DNA of 64,000 bases, taken from an uncultured Christensenella sp. Its GTDB lineage: Bacteria; Bacillota; Clostridia; Christensenellales; Borkfalkiaceae. The translations under genes and the position numbers were made by a program. Positions within the stretch are counted from its first letter, which is position 1, and the number at the start of each line of letters is the position of its first letter. The stretch spans positions 62,001 to 126,000 of the forward strand of contig CAJTOY010000001.1 of NCBI GenBank assembly GCA_910578195.1, read 5' to 3'. Below the pieces are notes generated by a model that saw nothing but the letters and a program-made list of their open reading frames with translations, ran no database searches and was not told the DNA's origin. Below are positions 21,689 through 29,492 of this stretch, piece by piece.

Positions 21689-24097
21689 CTATACTATAAT
21701 ATTAATCAGTCTTTTGGGCACGAGAATGAATTTCTTTATGGTCTTTCCCTCGATAAGGGGGGCGATAAGTTCGTGCGATTTCACGATTTCCTCGATTTCC
21801 TTTGCTGGCAAATCTGCGGGAACGGTGATTTTCGCCTTTATCTTGCTGTTGACTTGCACGGCGTATTCGAACGTATCTTCGCCGCACTTTGCGGGGTCGA
21901 ACGTCGGCCACGGCTCGTAGGCAATCGTGCCGCCGTGTCCTAAAACGGTGGTCCAGATTTCTTCGGTAACGAATGGGGTAACGGGGTTTAAAAGCTTTAT
22001 AAGCCCCTCGGCGTATTCGGTCGGGAAATTGCGCCCTTCGGCAATCTCCTTGTAAACCGCGTTGACGAAAATCATCATTTGCGAAATCGCGGTGTTTACC
22101 TTCATTGCCTCGTAATCCTCGCCGACCTTTTTAACCGTCTGGTTGTATATTTTTTCAAGGTTTAAGTTGGGGGCGGGGGATATGACGTCGGATTCGCAGT
22201 ACAGTCTGTAAATTCTGTCGACGAACTTTTTAACTCCCTCGATATTCGCCGTATTCCACGGCTTGGTGTCGGCGACGGGTCCCATAAACATTTCATACAT
22301 TCTGAGCACGTCCGCGCCGAATTCTTTGATTATGTCGTCGGGGTTGACCACGTTGCCGAGGCTTTTCGACATCTTGTTGCCGTCCTCGCCGAGTATCATG
22401 CCCTGGTGGAAAAGCTTTTTAAACGGCTCCTTGTACGGCACAAGCCCTTTGTCGAACAAGAAGTTGTTCCAGAAGCGGGAGTAGAGTAAGTGCCCCACAA
22501 GATGCTCCTTACCGCCGATATAAAAGTCAACGGGCATCCAGTGTTTTAACAGCTCGTAGTCGGCGAACTGCTCGTCGTTGTGCGGGTCGCAGTGCCTTAA
22601 AAAATACCAGGACGACCCCGCCGAGCCGGGCATAGTGGTGGTTTCGCGCTTGCCCTTGACGCCGCCGACGGTAACGTTTACCCAGTCCTTCGCGTTTTCG
22701 AGCGGCGCCGCGCCGCCGTGCGCCTTGTAGTCGGTCATTTCGGGGAGGGTCAAAGGCAATTCTTCGTCAGAAAGAATTACCGTTTCGCCGTTTTCGAGGT
22801 GAATGACGGGGAGGGGTTCGCCCCAGTATCTCTGGCGCGCGAATATCCACTCGCGCAGCTTATAGGTAACCGTCTTTTTTCCGCAACCGTTCTTGACCAG
22901 CCATTCCGCCATTTTATCGATAGCCTGCTGCTTGTTAAGTCCGTTTAAAAACCCGGAATTTATGTGCAGTCCGTCTTGCGTGTAGGCTTCCTTCGTTACG
23001 TCGCCCCCTTCGAGCACGGGGATAACGGGAATATTGAATTTTTTCGCGAATTCGTAATCTCTCGTGTCGTGCGCGGGAACAGCCATAATCGCGCCCGTGC
23101 CGTACGAGGTTAAAACGTAGTCGGAAATATATATGGGAATTTTTTTGCCGTTGACGGGGTTTACGGCGTAAGCGCCCGTGAATGCGCCGGTCTTTTCCTT
23201 GTTGAGCTCGGTTCTTTCAAGGTCGGATTTGCCCGCGCAAACCTTTTTATACGCCTCGATTTCCCCGCGCCGTTCGGGCGAGGTGATTTCGTCTACGAGC
23301 TTATGTTCGGGCGCAAGCACGCAGTAGGTGACGCCGAAGAGGGTGTCGCAGCGCGTCGTGAAAACCTTGAAGCTTTTGTCCGTGCCGTCGACCTTGAAAT
23401 CGACGTTCGCGCCTTCGGATTTGCCTATCCAGTTTCTCTGCGCGGTTTTGGAGGCTTCGGGCCAGTCGATATTTTCAAGCCCTTCCAAAAGTCTTTCGGC
23501 ATATTTGTTTATGTCGATTACCCATTGTTTCATATTTTTGCGGACGACGGGATAACCGCCGCGCTCGGACTTGCCGTCGACAATTTCGTCGTTGGCGAGC
23601 ACGGTGCCGAGCTCCTCGCACCAGTTTACGGGCGTTTCGACGTAGCGGGCAAGCCCCGCTTCGTAAAGCTGTTTGAATATCCACTGCGTCCATTTAAAGT
23701 AAGAGGGGGAGCAAGTGGAAATTGTCTTGTCCCAGTCGTAGGTCAGTCCAAGCATTTTAAGCTGTGCGGTAAAGGTCTTTATATTGTCTTGCGTGAAGCC
23801 TTCGGGGTTGTGACCCGTCTTAATTGCATACTGTTCCGCGGGCAGACCGAAGCTGTCGAAGCCTATGGGGTGCAAAACGTTGAAGCCTTGCATGCGCTTC
23901 ATTCTCGCAAGGATATCCGTCGCCGTATAGCCTTCGGGGTGTCCGACGTGCAGACCCGCGCCCGAGGGATAGGGGAACATATCCAGAACATAATATTTGT
24001 GTTTTGAAAAGTCGTGTAAATCGGTGCTGAAAGTTTTATTTTCCTCCCAGTACTTTATCCATTTTTTTTCTACTCTTGTAAAATCGGTGTAAGCCAT
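21689..24097 (-). CDS. leuS: Leucyl-tRNA synthetase
   Basis: An 802-aa class I synthetase that charges tRNA-Leu. HIGH appears as HVGH in PYPSGAGLHVGHPEGY, KMSKS in NKMSKSLGN; the editing domain (TTRCDTLFGVTYCVLAPEH ... GTGAIMAVPAHDTRD) sits between. A TTG six bases upstream is in frame, but AAAGGA lies only 2 nt from it and 7 nt from ATG 24097, so the latter is the start. It follows a small membrane-protein gene by 16 nt on the same strand and probably relies on that gene's promoter. No T-box leader is seen. Confidence 0.95.
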   Translation of the reverse strand: MAYTDFTRVEKKWIKYWEENKTFSTDLHDFSKHKYYVLDMFPYPSGAGLHVGHPEGYTATDILARMKRMQGFNVLHPIGFDSFGLPAEQYAIKTGHNPEGFTQDNIKTFTAQLKMLGLTYDWDKTISTCSPSYFKWTQWIFKQLYEAGLARYVETPVNWCEELGTVLANDEIVDGKSERGGYPVVRKNMKQWVIDINKYAERLLEGLENIDWPEASKTAQRNWIGKSEGANVDFKVDGTDKSFKVFTTRCDTLFGVTYCVLAPEHKLVDEITSPERRGEIEAYKKVCAGKSDLERTELNKEKTGAFTGAYAVNPVNGKKIPIYISDYVLTSYGTGAIMAVPAHDTRDYEFAKKFNIPVIPVLEGGDVTKEAYTQDGLHINSGFLNGLNKQQAIDKMAEWLVKNGCGKKTVTYKLREWIFARQRYWGEPLPVIHLENGETVILSDEELPLTLPEMTDYKAHGGAAPLENAKDWVNVTVGGVKGKRETTTMPGSAGSSWYFLRHCDPHNDEQFADYELLKHWMPVDFYIGGKEHLVGHLLYSRFWNNFLFDKGLVPYKEPFKKLFHQGMILGEDGNKMSKSLGNVVNPDDIIKEFGADVLRMYEMFMGPVADTKPWNTANIEGVKKFVDRIYRLYCESDVISPAPNLNLEKIYNQTVKKVGEDYEAMKVNTAISQMMIFVNAVYKEIAEGRNFPTEYAEGLIKLLNPVTPFVTEEIWTTVLGHGGTIAYEPWPTFDPAKCGEDTFEYAVQVNSKIKAKITVPADLPAKEIEEIVKSHELIAPLIEGKTIKKFILVPKRLINIIV

Positions 24098-24113
24098 AAT
24101 CAATTCCTTTTGG

Positions 24114-24590
24114 TTATTTCTTTTCGTCTATGTTGTTTTCTTTGGATTTAATCGAGTATTCGATTTTGTCGTTAGCCTTGCATATCGCGTCTATAAAATC
24201 GTCGTACCATTCTTCTTTGACGACTATCACTATAAAACTTCCGTTGTTGAAGGATACGGTAAGCTTGTCCGTCGTGCGGTCGAGAGTAACGGTTTCGATT
24301 GTGCCGATGTCGTATTTGCTTTTGATTATCCCGAAGCTCGATTTAAGAGTCTTGCCGTCGATAGAATAATACGACGAAATGAGAAGGCTTATCAAAAGCA
24401 CAAGCAAAAACGCGGGCACGAGAAACATAAGCGCGTGCTGTAAAATGGGATAGAAAGGGTTGGCGGCGGAGGCAATGTCGCTGACAATCAGCGAATAAAT
24501 ATTCACCCCGAACCCGACCACGCAAAGCGCAATTCCCGCGTAAATTAAAGATTTGGTAAGTTTCGAAAATTTGTATTTGAATATCTTCAT
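24114..24590 (-). CDS. Membrane protein with PH-like cytoplasmic domain, unknown function
   Basis: A 158-aa protein with two membrane helices (about residues 14-36 and 52-76) and a C-terminal beta-rich stretch (IDGKTLKSSFGIIKSKYDI ... SFNNGSFIVIV) resembling bacterial PH-like domains that follow two-helix anchors. I recognise no specific family. An upstream in-frame ATG (24626) gives 12 extra residues, but that region contains the promoter, so ATG 24590 at the predicted transcript start is preferred. It ends in a charged tail KENNIDEKK. leuS lies immediately downstream. Confidence 0.7.
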   Translation of the reverse strand: MKIFKYKFSKLTKSLIYAGIALCVVGFGVNIYSLIVSDIASAANPFYPILQHALMFLVPAFLLVLLISLLISSYYSIDGKTLKSSFGIIKSKYDIGTIETVTLDRTTDKLTVSFNNGSFIVIVVKEEWYDDFIDAICKANDKIEYSIKSKENNIDEKK

Positions 24591-24597
24591 ATCAATG

Positions 24598-24626
24598 ATT
24601 ATACTTATAATAGGATTAAAAAGCAA
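24598..24626 (-). promoter_or_regulatory. Promoter of the membrane-protein/leuS unit, predicted leaderless
   Basis: On the minus strand TTGCTT (24626-24621), a 17-nt spacer and TATAAT (24603-24598) end exactly 7 nt before ATG 24590. There is no Shine-Dalgarno sequence. Confidence 0.75.
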
Positions 24627-24638
24627 GGAATTACCGTT

Positions 24639-24667
24639 AAAAAAACCCGCCTTATTTCGGCGGGTTT
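24639..24667 (-). terminator. Terminator of the 65-aa lipoprotein gene
   Basis: A 9-bp stem AAACCCGCC/GGCGGGTTT (24643-24651 with 24659-24667) is followed on the minus strand by seven T. The gene's TAA stop (24654-24652) is in the hairpin loop. Confidence 0.85.
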
Positions 24668-24849
24668 GTTTCGGGTTTTCGCGGCATGGGCGCGGGCGGC
24701 GCGATTTTGTGCCGTCTGCGCGGTTTGCGCACGTCGGGCTGTATATACTCGGTAGGAGGCTGAGTATCGGTATCGACCGACTTTGCCCAGTCGCAGCCCG
24801 CTGCGAATACGAACAGCAACGAAATAAAAATCAAAGCAGACTTTTTCAT
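24652..24849 (-). CDS. Small proline-rich lipoprotein
   Basis: A 65-aa protein with a Lys-Lys n-region, hydrophobic core and lipobox VFAAGC (Cys19), so it should be lipid-anchored outside the cytoplasmic membrane. The mature part is only ~47 residues and rich in Pro, Lys and Arg (PRRRHKIAPPAPMPRKPE). No family is recognised. The stop codon lies within its own terminator, and a promoter ends 6 nt before the ATG, both of which argue that it is real. It is divergent from the ABC importer genes. Confidence 0.65.
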   Translation of the reverse strand: MKKSALIFISLLFVFAAGCDWAKSVDTDTQPPTEYIQPDVRKPRRRHKIAPPAPMPRKPETNPPK

Positions 24850-24855
24850 ACAAAC

Positions 24856-24885
24856 AGTATGCTAATTTTTTTTGCGGATATTCAA
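24856..24885 (-). promoter_or_regulatory. Promoter of the small lipoprotein gene, predicted leaderless
   Basis: Minus strand TTGAAT (24885-24880), 18-nt spacer, CATACT (24861-24856), then 6 nt to ATG 24849. No ribosome site is present. It is back to back with the importer promoter. Confidence 0.5.
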
Positions 24886-24889
24886 ACGC

Positions 24890-24917
24890 TTGTAAATTTT
24901 TACCGAATATGTTAAAT
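24890..24917 (+). promoter_or_regulatory. ABC importer promoter, predicted leaderless
   Basis: TTGTAA (24890-24895), 16-nt spacer, TTAAAT (24912-24917), then 7 nt to ATG 24925. No Shine-Dalgarno is visible. The hexamers are weaker than those of the other predicted leaderless genes. Confidence 0.5.
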
Positions 24918-24924
24918 TTAAGCT

Positions 24925-25908
24925 ATGAAAAAAATATTGACGGCGCTGTTATGCGCATTGGTTTCTTTCGGTTTTGTTTTGGGCGCTTGCGGTAAAGATA
25001 AGGACGGCGTTTCGGTGTATATGCCCGACGGCGCGCCCGCGCTTGCCGCGGCAATGCTTATGAATGAAGACGGCTTTTTTGACAGAGAGGTTGAATACAA
25101 CGTGGTCAACTCTTCGCTTATACACACTTTCGTCACGGGCGAAAGACCGAAAGCGGACATCTGTATTCTGCCCGTGAACTTAGCTTCCAAACTGCTCGGC
25201 GACGGTTCGGGCTATAAACTGCTCGGAACGGTGACTCACGGCAATTTGTTTCTTCTCTCCGAAGGCGGAGAAGAGGTGACCGCGGAAAATATTTCAAGCC
25301 TTAAAGGCAAGACGGTGGGGATAATCAATCTCGCGGCGGTGCCGGGGCTCACTTTTAAAATTGTACTTAAAGATAATAATTTAGAATATAAGGAGCTCGG
25401 CAACGACGGCGAAGCGGAAAGCGACAAAGTCAATTTAAAGGCGGTAACCGCCGACGCGCTCAGCGGCTGCGACTATTACGTCGTGCCCGAGCCCGCGGCT
25501 TCTACAAAGGTGAAAGTAACGCCCCTTTCGTTTGCGGGCAATCTTCAAACGCTGTACGGCTGGAATGGGTATCCGCAGGCGGTGCTCGTCGCTAAAACCA
25601 CTCTTATTGAAAACGACAAAGATTTCATAAATAAATTTATGACAGCAATGGGTGAAAATGCCGAGTGGCTTTTAAACGACGAAACGCAGGCGTCGGACAT
25701 AGTCGACGCAATTCAAAGGCATCTGACCGCGGGCATGAGTCCTAAGTTCACCGCGGCTAACCTCGGCAAAGACGTCATACGCAACTGCGCGATTGATTTC
25801 GTCAAATCGTCCGACTGCAAAGCAGAGGTCAACGCGTTTATCGAAAAACTTATTTCTATTGACCCTTCCGCGGCGTCAAAGGTTGCCGACGGTTTCTATT
25901 ACGTTTGA
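24925..25908 (+). CDS. ABC transporter substrate-binding lipoprotein (NMT1/SsuA-like)
   Basis: A 327-aa lipoprotein with signal peptide and lipobox VLGAC (Cys22). The mature part has a periplasmic-binding-protein fold of the NMT1/SsuA/ThiY type: MPDGAPALA near the start, ICILPVNLASKLL, SLKGKTVGIINLAAVPGLT (domain crossover) and YPQAVLVAKTTLIEN. The family binds sulfonates, nitrate, thiamine precursors or similar small molecules. The substrate cannot be decided, and no riboswitch or biosynthetic gene nearby points to one. Permease and ATPase genes follow with overlaps, giving a complete importer. Confidence 0.85.
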   Translation: MKKILTALLCALVSFGFVLGACGKDKDGVSVYMPDGAPALAAAMLMNEDGFFDREVEYNVVNSSLIHTFVTGERPKADICILPVNLASKLLGDGSGYKLLGTVTHGNLFLLSEGGEEVTAENISSLKGKTVGIINLAAVPGLTFKIVLKDNNLEYKELGNDGEAESDKVNLKAVTADALSGCDYYVVPEPAASTKVKVTPLSFAGNLQTLYGWNGYPQAVLVAKTTLIENDKDFINKFMTAMGENAEWLLNDETQASDIVDAIQRHLTAGMSPKFTAANLGKDVIRNCAIDFVKSSDCKAEVNAFIEKLISIDPSAASKVADGFYYV

Positions 25909-26681
25909 TTGTGAAAGAATTTTTATCGAAAAGAAAACTTAATATCATTTGTTCTGCGGCTGCGATTTTATTCATGTGGCTGGTCTGGATGATCGCCTTT
26001 TACGCCGTCGGCAACGAATATATAATTCCCTCTTTTACTGCTACATTCGTAAGTCTCGGCAAATGCTTTGCCGAGGGCTCGTTCTGGATTGCGTTTTTAA
26101 ATACCCTTTTGCGCACCGCGCTGGCGGCGGTAATTTCGTTCGCGCTTGCCGCGGCGCTTGCGGTGGGCTCGGTGTTAAGCAAGGCGTTTTATGCGTTCGT
26201 AAAGCCGTTCATGGCTTTTTTCAGAACTCTGCCGACCCTCGCGGTAATACTCGTTTTGCTCGTCTGGACAAGCCCGAAAATTGCGCCTATAATAGTAACC
26301 GCGCTCGTGCTGTTTCCCATAATGTATTCGCAACTGACCGCGGCGGCGTTCGGCATAGACCAAGGGCTTTTGGAAATGGCGGAGGTCTACCGCTTGCCCA
26401 AAAAGGTGAAGCTTTTCAAAATTTATCTGCCTCTCGTTTCGCCGAATATTCTTTCGCAGACGGGACCGAACGTTTCGCTCGGCATTAAAATAATGATTTC
26501 GGCTGAGGTGCTCGCCAATACCTATAAAAGCCTCGGCGGGCTAATGCAGGAAGCGCGGCTTTACGTCGAAATGCCCCGCCTTGCGGCGCTTACCCTTGCG
26601 GCGGTGGCGGCGGGCTTTATATTCGATATAGCACTGTCGCAGTTGGAGCGCGTAACATTCAAATGGAGCAGAAAAGAATGA
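25905..26681 (+). CDS. ABC transporter permease (SsuC/ThiX-like)
   Basis: A 258-aa inner-membrane permease with six predicted helices and the EAA loop MAEVYRLPKKVKLFKIYLPL (~residues 160-180) that docks on the ATPase. The first possible start is TTG 25905 overlapping the previous stop; GTG 25911 is equally plausible. It is the membrane channel of the importer encoded with its neighbours, and pairs with NMT1-type binding proteins. Confidence 0.88.
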   Translation: MIVKEFLSKRKLNIICSAAAILFMWLVWMIAFYAVGNEYIIPSFTATFVSLGKCFAEGSFWIAFLNTLLRTALAAVISFALAAALAVGSVLSKAFYAFVKPFMAFFRTLPTLAVILVLLVWTSPKIAPIIVTALVLFPIMYSQLTAAAFGIDQGLLEMAEVYRLPKKVKLFKIYLPLVSPNILSQTGPNVSLGIKIMISAEVLANTYKSLGGLMQEARLYVEMPRLAALTLAAVAAGFIFDIALSQLERVTFKWSRKE

Positions 26682-27337
26682 TTGAAATTAAAAATTTTTC
26701 GAAGAAATACGCCGACAACACGGTGTACGAAAATTTCGATTTGTCAATCGAAGAGGGGCAGGTCACTTGCATACTCGGCGAAAGCGGCAGCGGCAAGACT
26801 ACCTTGCTCAACGCCGTCGCGGGGCTGACCGAATACGGCGGAAGCATAACAAACCTTAAATGCTCGTACGTTTTCCAAACGCCTCGGCTTGTGCCAAACC
26901 TCACGGTGTTCGGCAATCTCAAACTCGTCTGCGACGACGATAATAAAATTTACGATATGCTTGAAAAGGTGCGTTTGAAGGACAAGGCGAATTCCTATCC
27001 GATAAAATTATCGGGCGGGCAGGCGCAGCGCGTGGCGATTGCAAGGGCTTTTCTTTACGACAGCGAGGCGATATTGCTCGACGAGCCGTTCGCCTCTCTC
27101 GATTTGAAGCTTAAAGGGGAAATCACCGCGCAGTTTTTCGAAATTCTGCGCGCAGACAACCGCACGACGCTGTTCGTAACTCACGACGTCGACGAAGCCG
27201 CGGCGATTGCCCGAAGAATTATAGTAATCGACAAGGGCAGAGCGGTATTCGACAAGGTCTACGGCGGCGGGCTTCCGCGGGAGTATGCCGACACGGAAAA
27301 GATACGCAAAGAATTGCTTTCCGTATTAATCGCTTGA
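26678..27337 (+). CDS. ABC transporter ATP-binding protein (SsuB/TauB-like)
   Basis: A 219-aa ATPase with Walker A GESGSGKTT, Q-loop FQTPRLVPN, signature LSGGQAQRVAIARA, Walker B AILLDEPFASLD and H-loop VTHDVDEA. The frame is open to ATG 26663, but ATG 26678 has a GGAG site 9 nt upstream and overlaps the permease stop as ATGA, so I use it. It energises import by the two preceding gene products. No other transporter gene follows. Confidence 0.9.
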   Translation: MIEIKNFSKKYADNTVYENFDLSIEEGQVTCILGESGSGKTTLLNAVAGLTEYGGSITNLKCSYVFQTPRLVPNLTVFGNLKLVCDDDNKIYDMLEKVRLKDKANSYPIKLSGGQAQRVAIARAFLYDSEAILLDEPFASLDLKLKGEITAQFFEILRADNRTTLFVTHDVDEAAAIARRIIVIDKGRAVFDKVYGGGLPREYADTEKIRKELLSVLIA

Positions 27338-27363
27338 CAAGCTTTATTTTCTTATAATATAAT
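27334..27363 (+). promoter_or_regulatory. mscL promoter
   Basis: TTGACA (27334-27339) overlaps the stop codon of the ATPase gene. TATAAT at 27358-27363 gives an 18-nt spacer; another TATAAT starts at 27353. Confidence 0.7.
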
Positions 27364-27388
27364 TCGGTAAAAAATAAGGAGAATTTGC

Positions 27389-27925
27389 ATGAAAAAGTTT
27401 CTTAAAGAATTCAAGGCGTTTATAACGCGCGGAAACGTGCTGGATATGGCTGTCGGCATTATCGTCGGCGGAGCGTTCACCGCAATAATAAATGCGCTTG
27501 TGAAAAGCGTTTTGAACCCCCTTCTCGCAATGATTCCCGGAATGAACGACGACGGGCTCGGCGCGCTTCAAGTGATTTTAAGGGCGGAGTATACCGACGG
27601 GCAGCTCGATATGGCGAAATCCGTCATCATGGACTTCGGTGCGGTAATATCCGCGATTATCACCTTCCTGTTGACCGCGCTTGTGCTGTTCATTATTATC
27701 AAGACGATTAATTCGGTGCACAACAAGGGCAAACAGCTTGCCGATAAGCAGAAAAAAGCTCTTGAAGCGAAAAAGAAAAAGGGCGAAATAACCGAGGAAG
27801 AAGCGAAAGCGGAAGAGGCGGCAATCGAAGCCGCGGCGCCCGCCGCACCGGTTGAAACCACTGACGACCTTTTGCGGGAAATCCGCGATTTACTCAAAGC
27901 CAAAGACGAAAATAAAGAGGTATAA
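27389..27925 (+). CDS. mscL: Large-conductance mechanosensitive channel
   Basis: A 178-aa MscL, the pentameric emergency valve that opens under membrane tension. N-terminal amphipathic helix and TM1 (GNVLDMAVGIIVGGAFTAIINALV), extracellular loop, TM2 (AVISAIITFLLTALVLFIIIKTIN), then the conserved terminal helix LLREIRDLLK. It is longer than the usual ~130-150 aa because a charged linker (KKKKGEITEEEAKAEEAAIE) and an Ala/Pro stretch separate TM2 from that helix. Own promoter, AGGAG site and terminator: monocistronic. Confidence 0.95.
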   Translation: MKKFLKEFKAFITRGNVLDMAVGIIVGGAFTAIINALVKSVLNPLLAMIPGMNDDGLGALQVILRAEYTDGQLDMAKSVIMDFGAVISAIITFLLTALVLFIIIKTINSVHNKGKQLADKQKKALEAKKKKGEITEEEAKAEEAAIEAAAPAAPVETTDDLLREIRDLLKAKDENKEV

Positions 27926-27928
27926 AAA

Positions 27929-27962
27929 GAAGCTCCCGTGAATTGCTCGGGAGCTTCTTTTT
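27929..27962. terminator. Bidirectional terminator after mscL
   Basis: A 10-bp stem GAAGCTCCCG/CGGGAGCTTC (27929-27938, 27948-27957) is followed by TTTTT. It is shared with the convergent lipoprotein gene. Confidence 0.9.
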
Positions 27963-28422
27963 ATTGAAAAAATATTTTTAAATCTATATCCTCGCAGTCG
28001 TAACCGACTATTTTTAAACGGTTCAGTCCGTTGGTCAAAGAAATTGTTTTCGTTACGTTTTGCTCGTTTGAAATATCGTGCGAGCATTCGGCTAAAACCG
28101 TAACGTCGTTATAGCAATCTATATATACGACTTTAACATTGCCTTTTGCAATGCTCAGCTCAATGCGGATTTCCGTTTCCGTGCTTTCGTCAAGGTTTTT
28201 CTTCCAAAGCGTTTCACGTCCGTCGAATTTTTTGACTGTCAGCGTAAGCTTGCCTTCTTCGGTTTTGAAATGCGAATAGTACATAGCGTTACGGTCGTCA
28301 AGCTGTACTATTTTTTCGTTGTCGCCGTATTCCTTTTTTGCAAATTCGTTGTCGCAGCCGGTAAGACTCACCGCAAAACACATGATTAAACAAATAAAAA
28401 CGCTTGCAATTACCTTTTTCAT
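27961..28422 (-). CDS. Lipoprotein of unknown function
   Basis: A 153-aa protein whose first 23 residues form a lipoprotein signal ending in VSLTGC. The mature domain is beta-rich (KLTLTVKKFDGRETLWKK ... ETEIRIELSIAKGNVKVVYID ... NVTKTISLTNGLNRLKIVGYDCEDIDLKIFF), typical of a small extracytoplasmic beta-sandwich. No family recognised. Reading upstream to 28491 would add 23 residues without signal-peptide character and across the promoter, so ATG 28422 is chosen. It is convergent with mscL. Confidence 0.75.
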   Translation of the reverse strand: MKKVIASVFICLIMCFAVSLTGCDNEFAKKEYGDNEKIVQLDDRNAMYYSHFKTEEGKLTLTVKKFDGRETLWKKNLDESTETEIRIELSIAKGNVKVVYIDCYNDVTVLAECSHDISNEQNVTKTISLTNGLNRLKIVGYDCEDIDLKIFFQ

Positions 28423-28429
28423 GCATATT

Positions 28430-28458
28430 ATTTTATCATGCCGATAGCAATTAGTCAA
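28430..28458 (-). promoter_or_regulatory. Lipoprotein gene promoter, predicted leaderless
   Basis: Minus strand TTGACT (28458-28453), 17-nt spacer, TAAAAT (28435-28430), then 7 nt to ATG 28422. No Shine-Dalgarno. Confidence 0.75.
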
Positions 28459-28573
28459 GAAATAGCCCCGAATTACAAAATTATATTGCAAATTTATAAA
28501 AAACTGCTTTCAAAAACTTTCCTTTTAACAATATATTGTGTTATAATCTTTCCGTAGACCGCAGATGTTGTGG

Positions 28574-28876
28574 TCAGACGACGAAGAAAGTCGCGCCCGA
28601 GCGGAATGCAAGAAAGAAAAGGTAGACGTTGAGAACGCCGATAACGGGCAGCATAATCATTAAGAGAAGATTTTTCGTGCGGTAGCGCATTATGAACATA
28701 CTTATATAAATGCTTATCGCTCCGCCGAGTATGGCGGTCAGAATAATTTTTCCGTCTCCGCTTTTTTTCATTGTTTCGTCCTCGCCGTATTCGTCGCGCT
28801 GCGATTTTATCAGCATTACGGCGTAAAAATTTACGGACAGAATATAGACGATAATCAGAATATACAGTAGCAGCAT
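28574..28876 (-). CDS. DUF1294-like small membrane protein
   Basis: A 100-aa membrane protein with three or four hydrophobic helices (residues 1-22, 44-63, 68-97). The segment GKIILTAILGGAISIYISMFIMRYRTKN, followed by hydrophobic helices, matches the DUF1294 pattern (lL-GG-x-G-x-x-G-M-x-x-x-RHKT). Function unknown. The gene is divergent from the purine operon, with promoters of both overlapping in 50 nt. No ribosome site is present; a -10 element ends 6 nt before ATG. Confidence 0.7.
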   Translation of the reverse strand: MLLLYILIIVYILSVNFYAVMLIKSQRDEYGEDETMKKSGDGKIILTAILGGAISIYISMFIMRYRTKNLLLMIMLPVIGVLNVYLFFLAFRSGATFFVV

Positions 28877-28882
28877 ATAAAA

Positions 28883-28912
28883 AGTATGCCGCGAAAAATA
28901 CGATTAATACAA
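28883..28912 (-). promoter_or_regulatory. DUF1294 gene promoter, predicted leaderless
   Basis: Minus strand TTGTAT (28912-28907), 18-nt spacer, CATACT (28888-28883), then 6 nt to ATG 28876. The -10 is identical to that of the 65-aa lipoprotein gene. Confidence 0.5.
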
Positions 28913-28927
28913 GTGAGGTTTTGCTAA

Positions 28928-29425
28928 GTGGCTAAAACAGCGGTTATTATGGGCAGCAAATCGGACTTCGGCGTAGTCAGTCCCTGCGTAAGCATAATGA
29001 AAAGCTTCGGGGTCGAGGTCGAGGTCAGGGTTATTTCGGCGCACAGAACGCCCGAGGAGGCGCACGAGTTTTCGCTGAACGCGGCAAAGCGCGGAATCGA
29101 AGTAATAATATGCGCGGCGGGAAAGGCGGCGCACCTCGGCGGAGTTATCGCGGCGAATACGACGTTGCCCGTGATAGGGCTTCCCGTAAAGACGGATATG
29201 ATGGGCGGTCTCGACAGCCTTTTGTCCATTGTGCAGATGCCCTCTGGCATACCCGTTGCGACAGTCGGCGTGAACGGCGGCGAGAACGCGGGCTTGCTTG
29301 CCTTGCAAATTCTCGGCATAAAATATCCCGAAATCGCGAAAAAGCTTGCGGAATACAAAACCAAAATGAGAAATAAAATAAATCAGGACGACAGTGCGCT
29401 GCAAAAGGAAATCGAGCAGTTGTAA
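28928..29425 (+). CDS. purE: N5-carboxyaminoimidazole ribonucleotide mutase
   Basis: A 165-aa class I PurE, which rearranges N5-CAIR to CAIR. MGSKSDFGVV near the N-terminus, SAHRTPEEAHEF and the GGLDSLLSIVQMPSGIPVATVG block are diagnostic. It starts at GTG 28928 with GAGG nine bases upstream. First gene of the purine operon; no purK is present, so N5-CAIR is made by a PurK elsewhere or CAIR forms by another route. Confidence 0.96.
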   Translation: MAKTAVIMGSKSDFGVVSPCVSIMKSFGVEVEVRVISAHRTPEEAHEFSLNAAKRGIEVIICAAGKAAHLGGVIAANTTLPVIGLPVKTDMMGGLDSLLSIVQMPSGIPVATVGVNGGENAGLLALQILGIKYPEIAKKLAEYKTKMRNKINQDDSALQKEIEQL

Positions 29426-29429
29426 AACC

Positions 29430-29455
29430 ATACCCGCAGTATACCCTGCGGGTAT
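29430..29455 (+). other. Hairpin between purE and purC
   Basis: A perfect 10-bp inverted repeat ATACCCGCAG/CTGCGGGTAT with a 6-nt loop. No T-run follows directly (TATAAATATCG comes next), so it may be a weak terminator, a processing site or an mRNA 3'-end protector. Confidence 0.6.
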
Positions 29456-29492
29456 TATAAATATCGATTAAATTTTTTATAGGAGTTTATAT

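Noticed and set aside
28877..28927. Purine riboswitch before purE
   Set aside because: The space is 51 nt and is occupied by divergent promoter elements; no purine-aptamer helices are visible.
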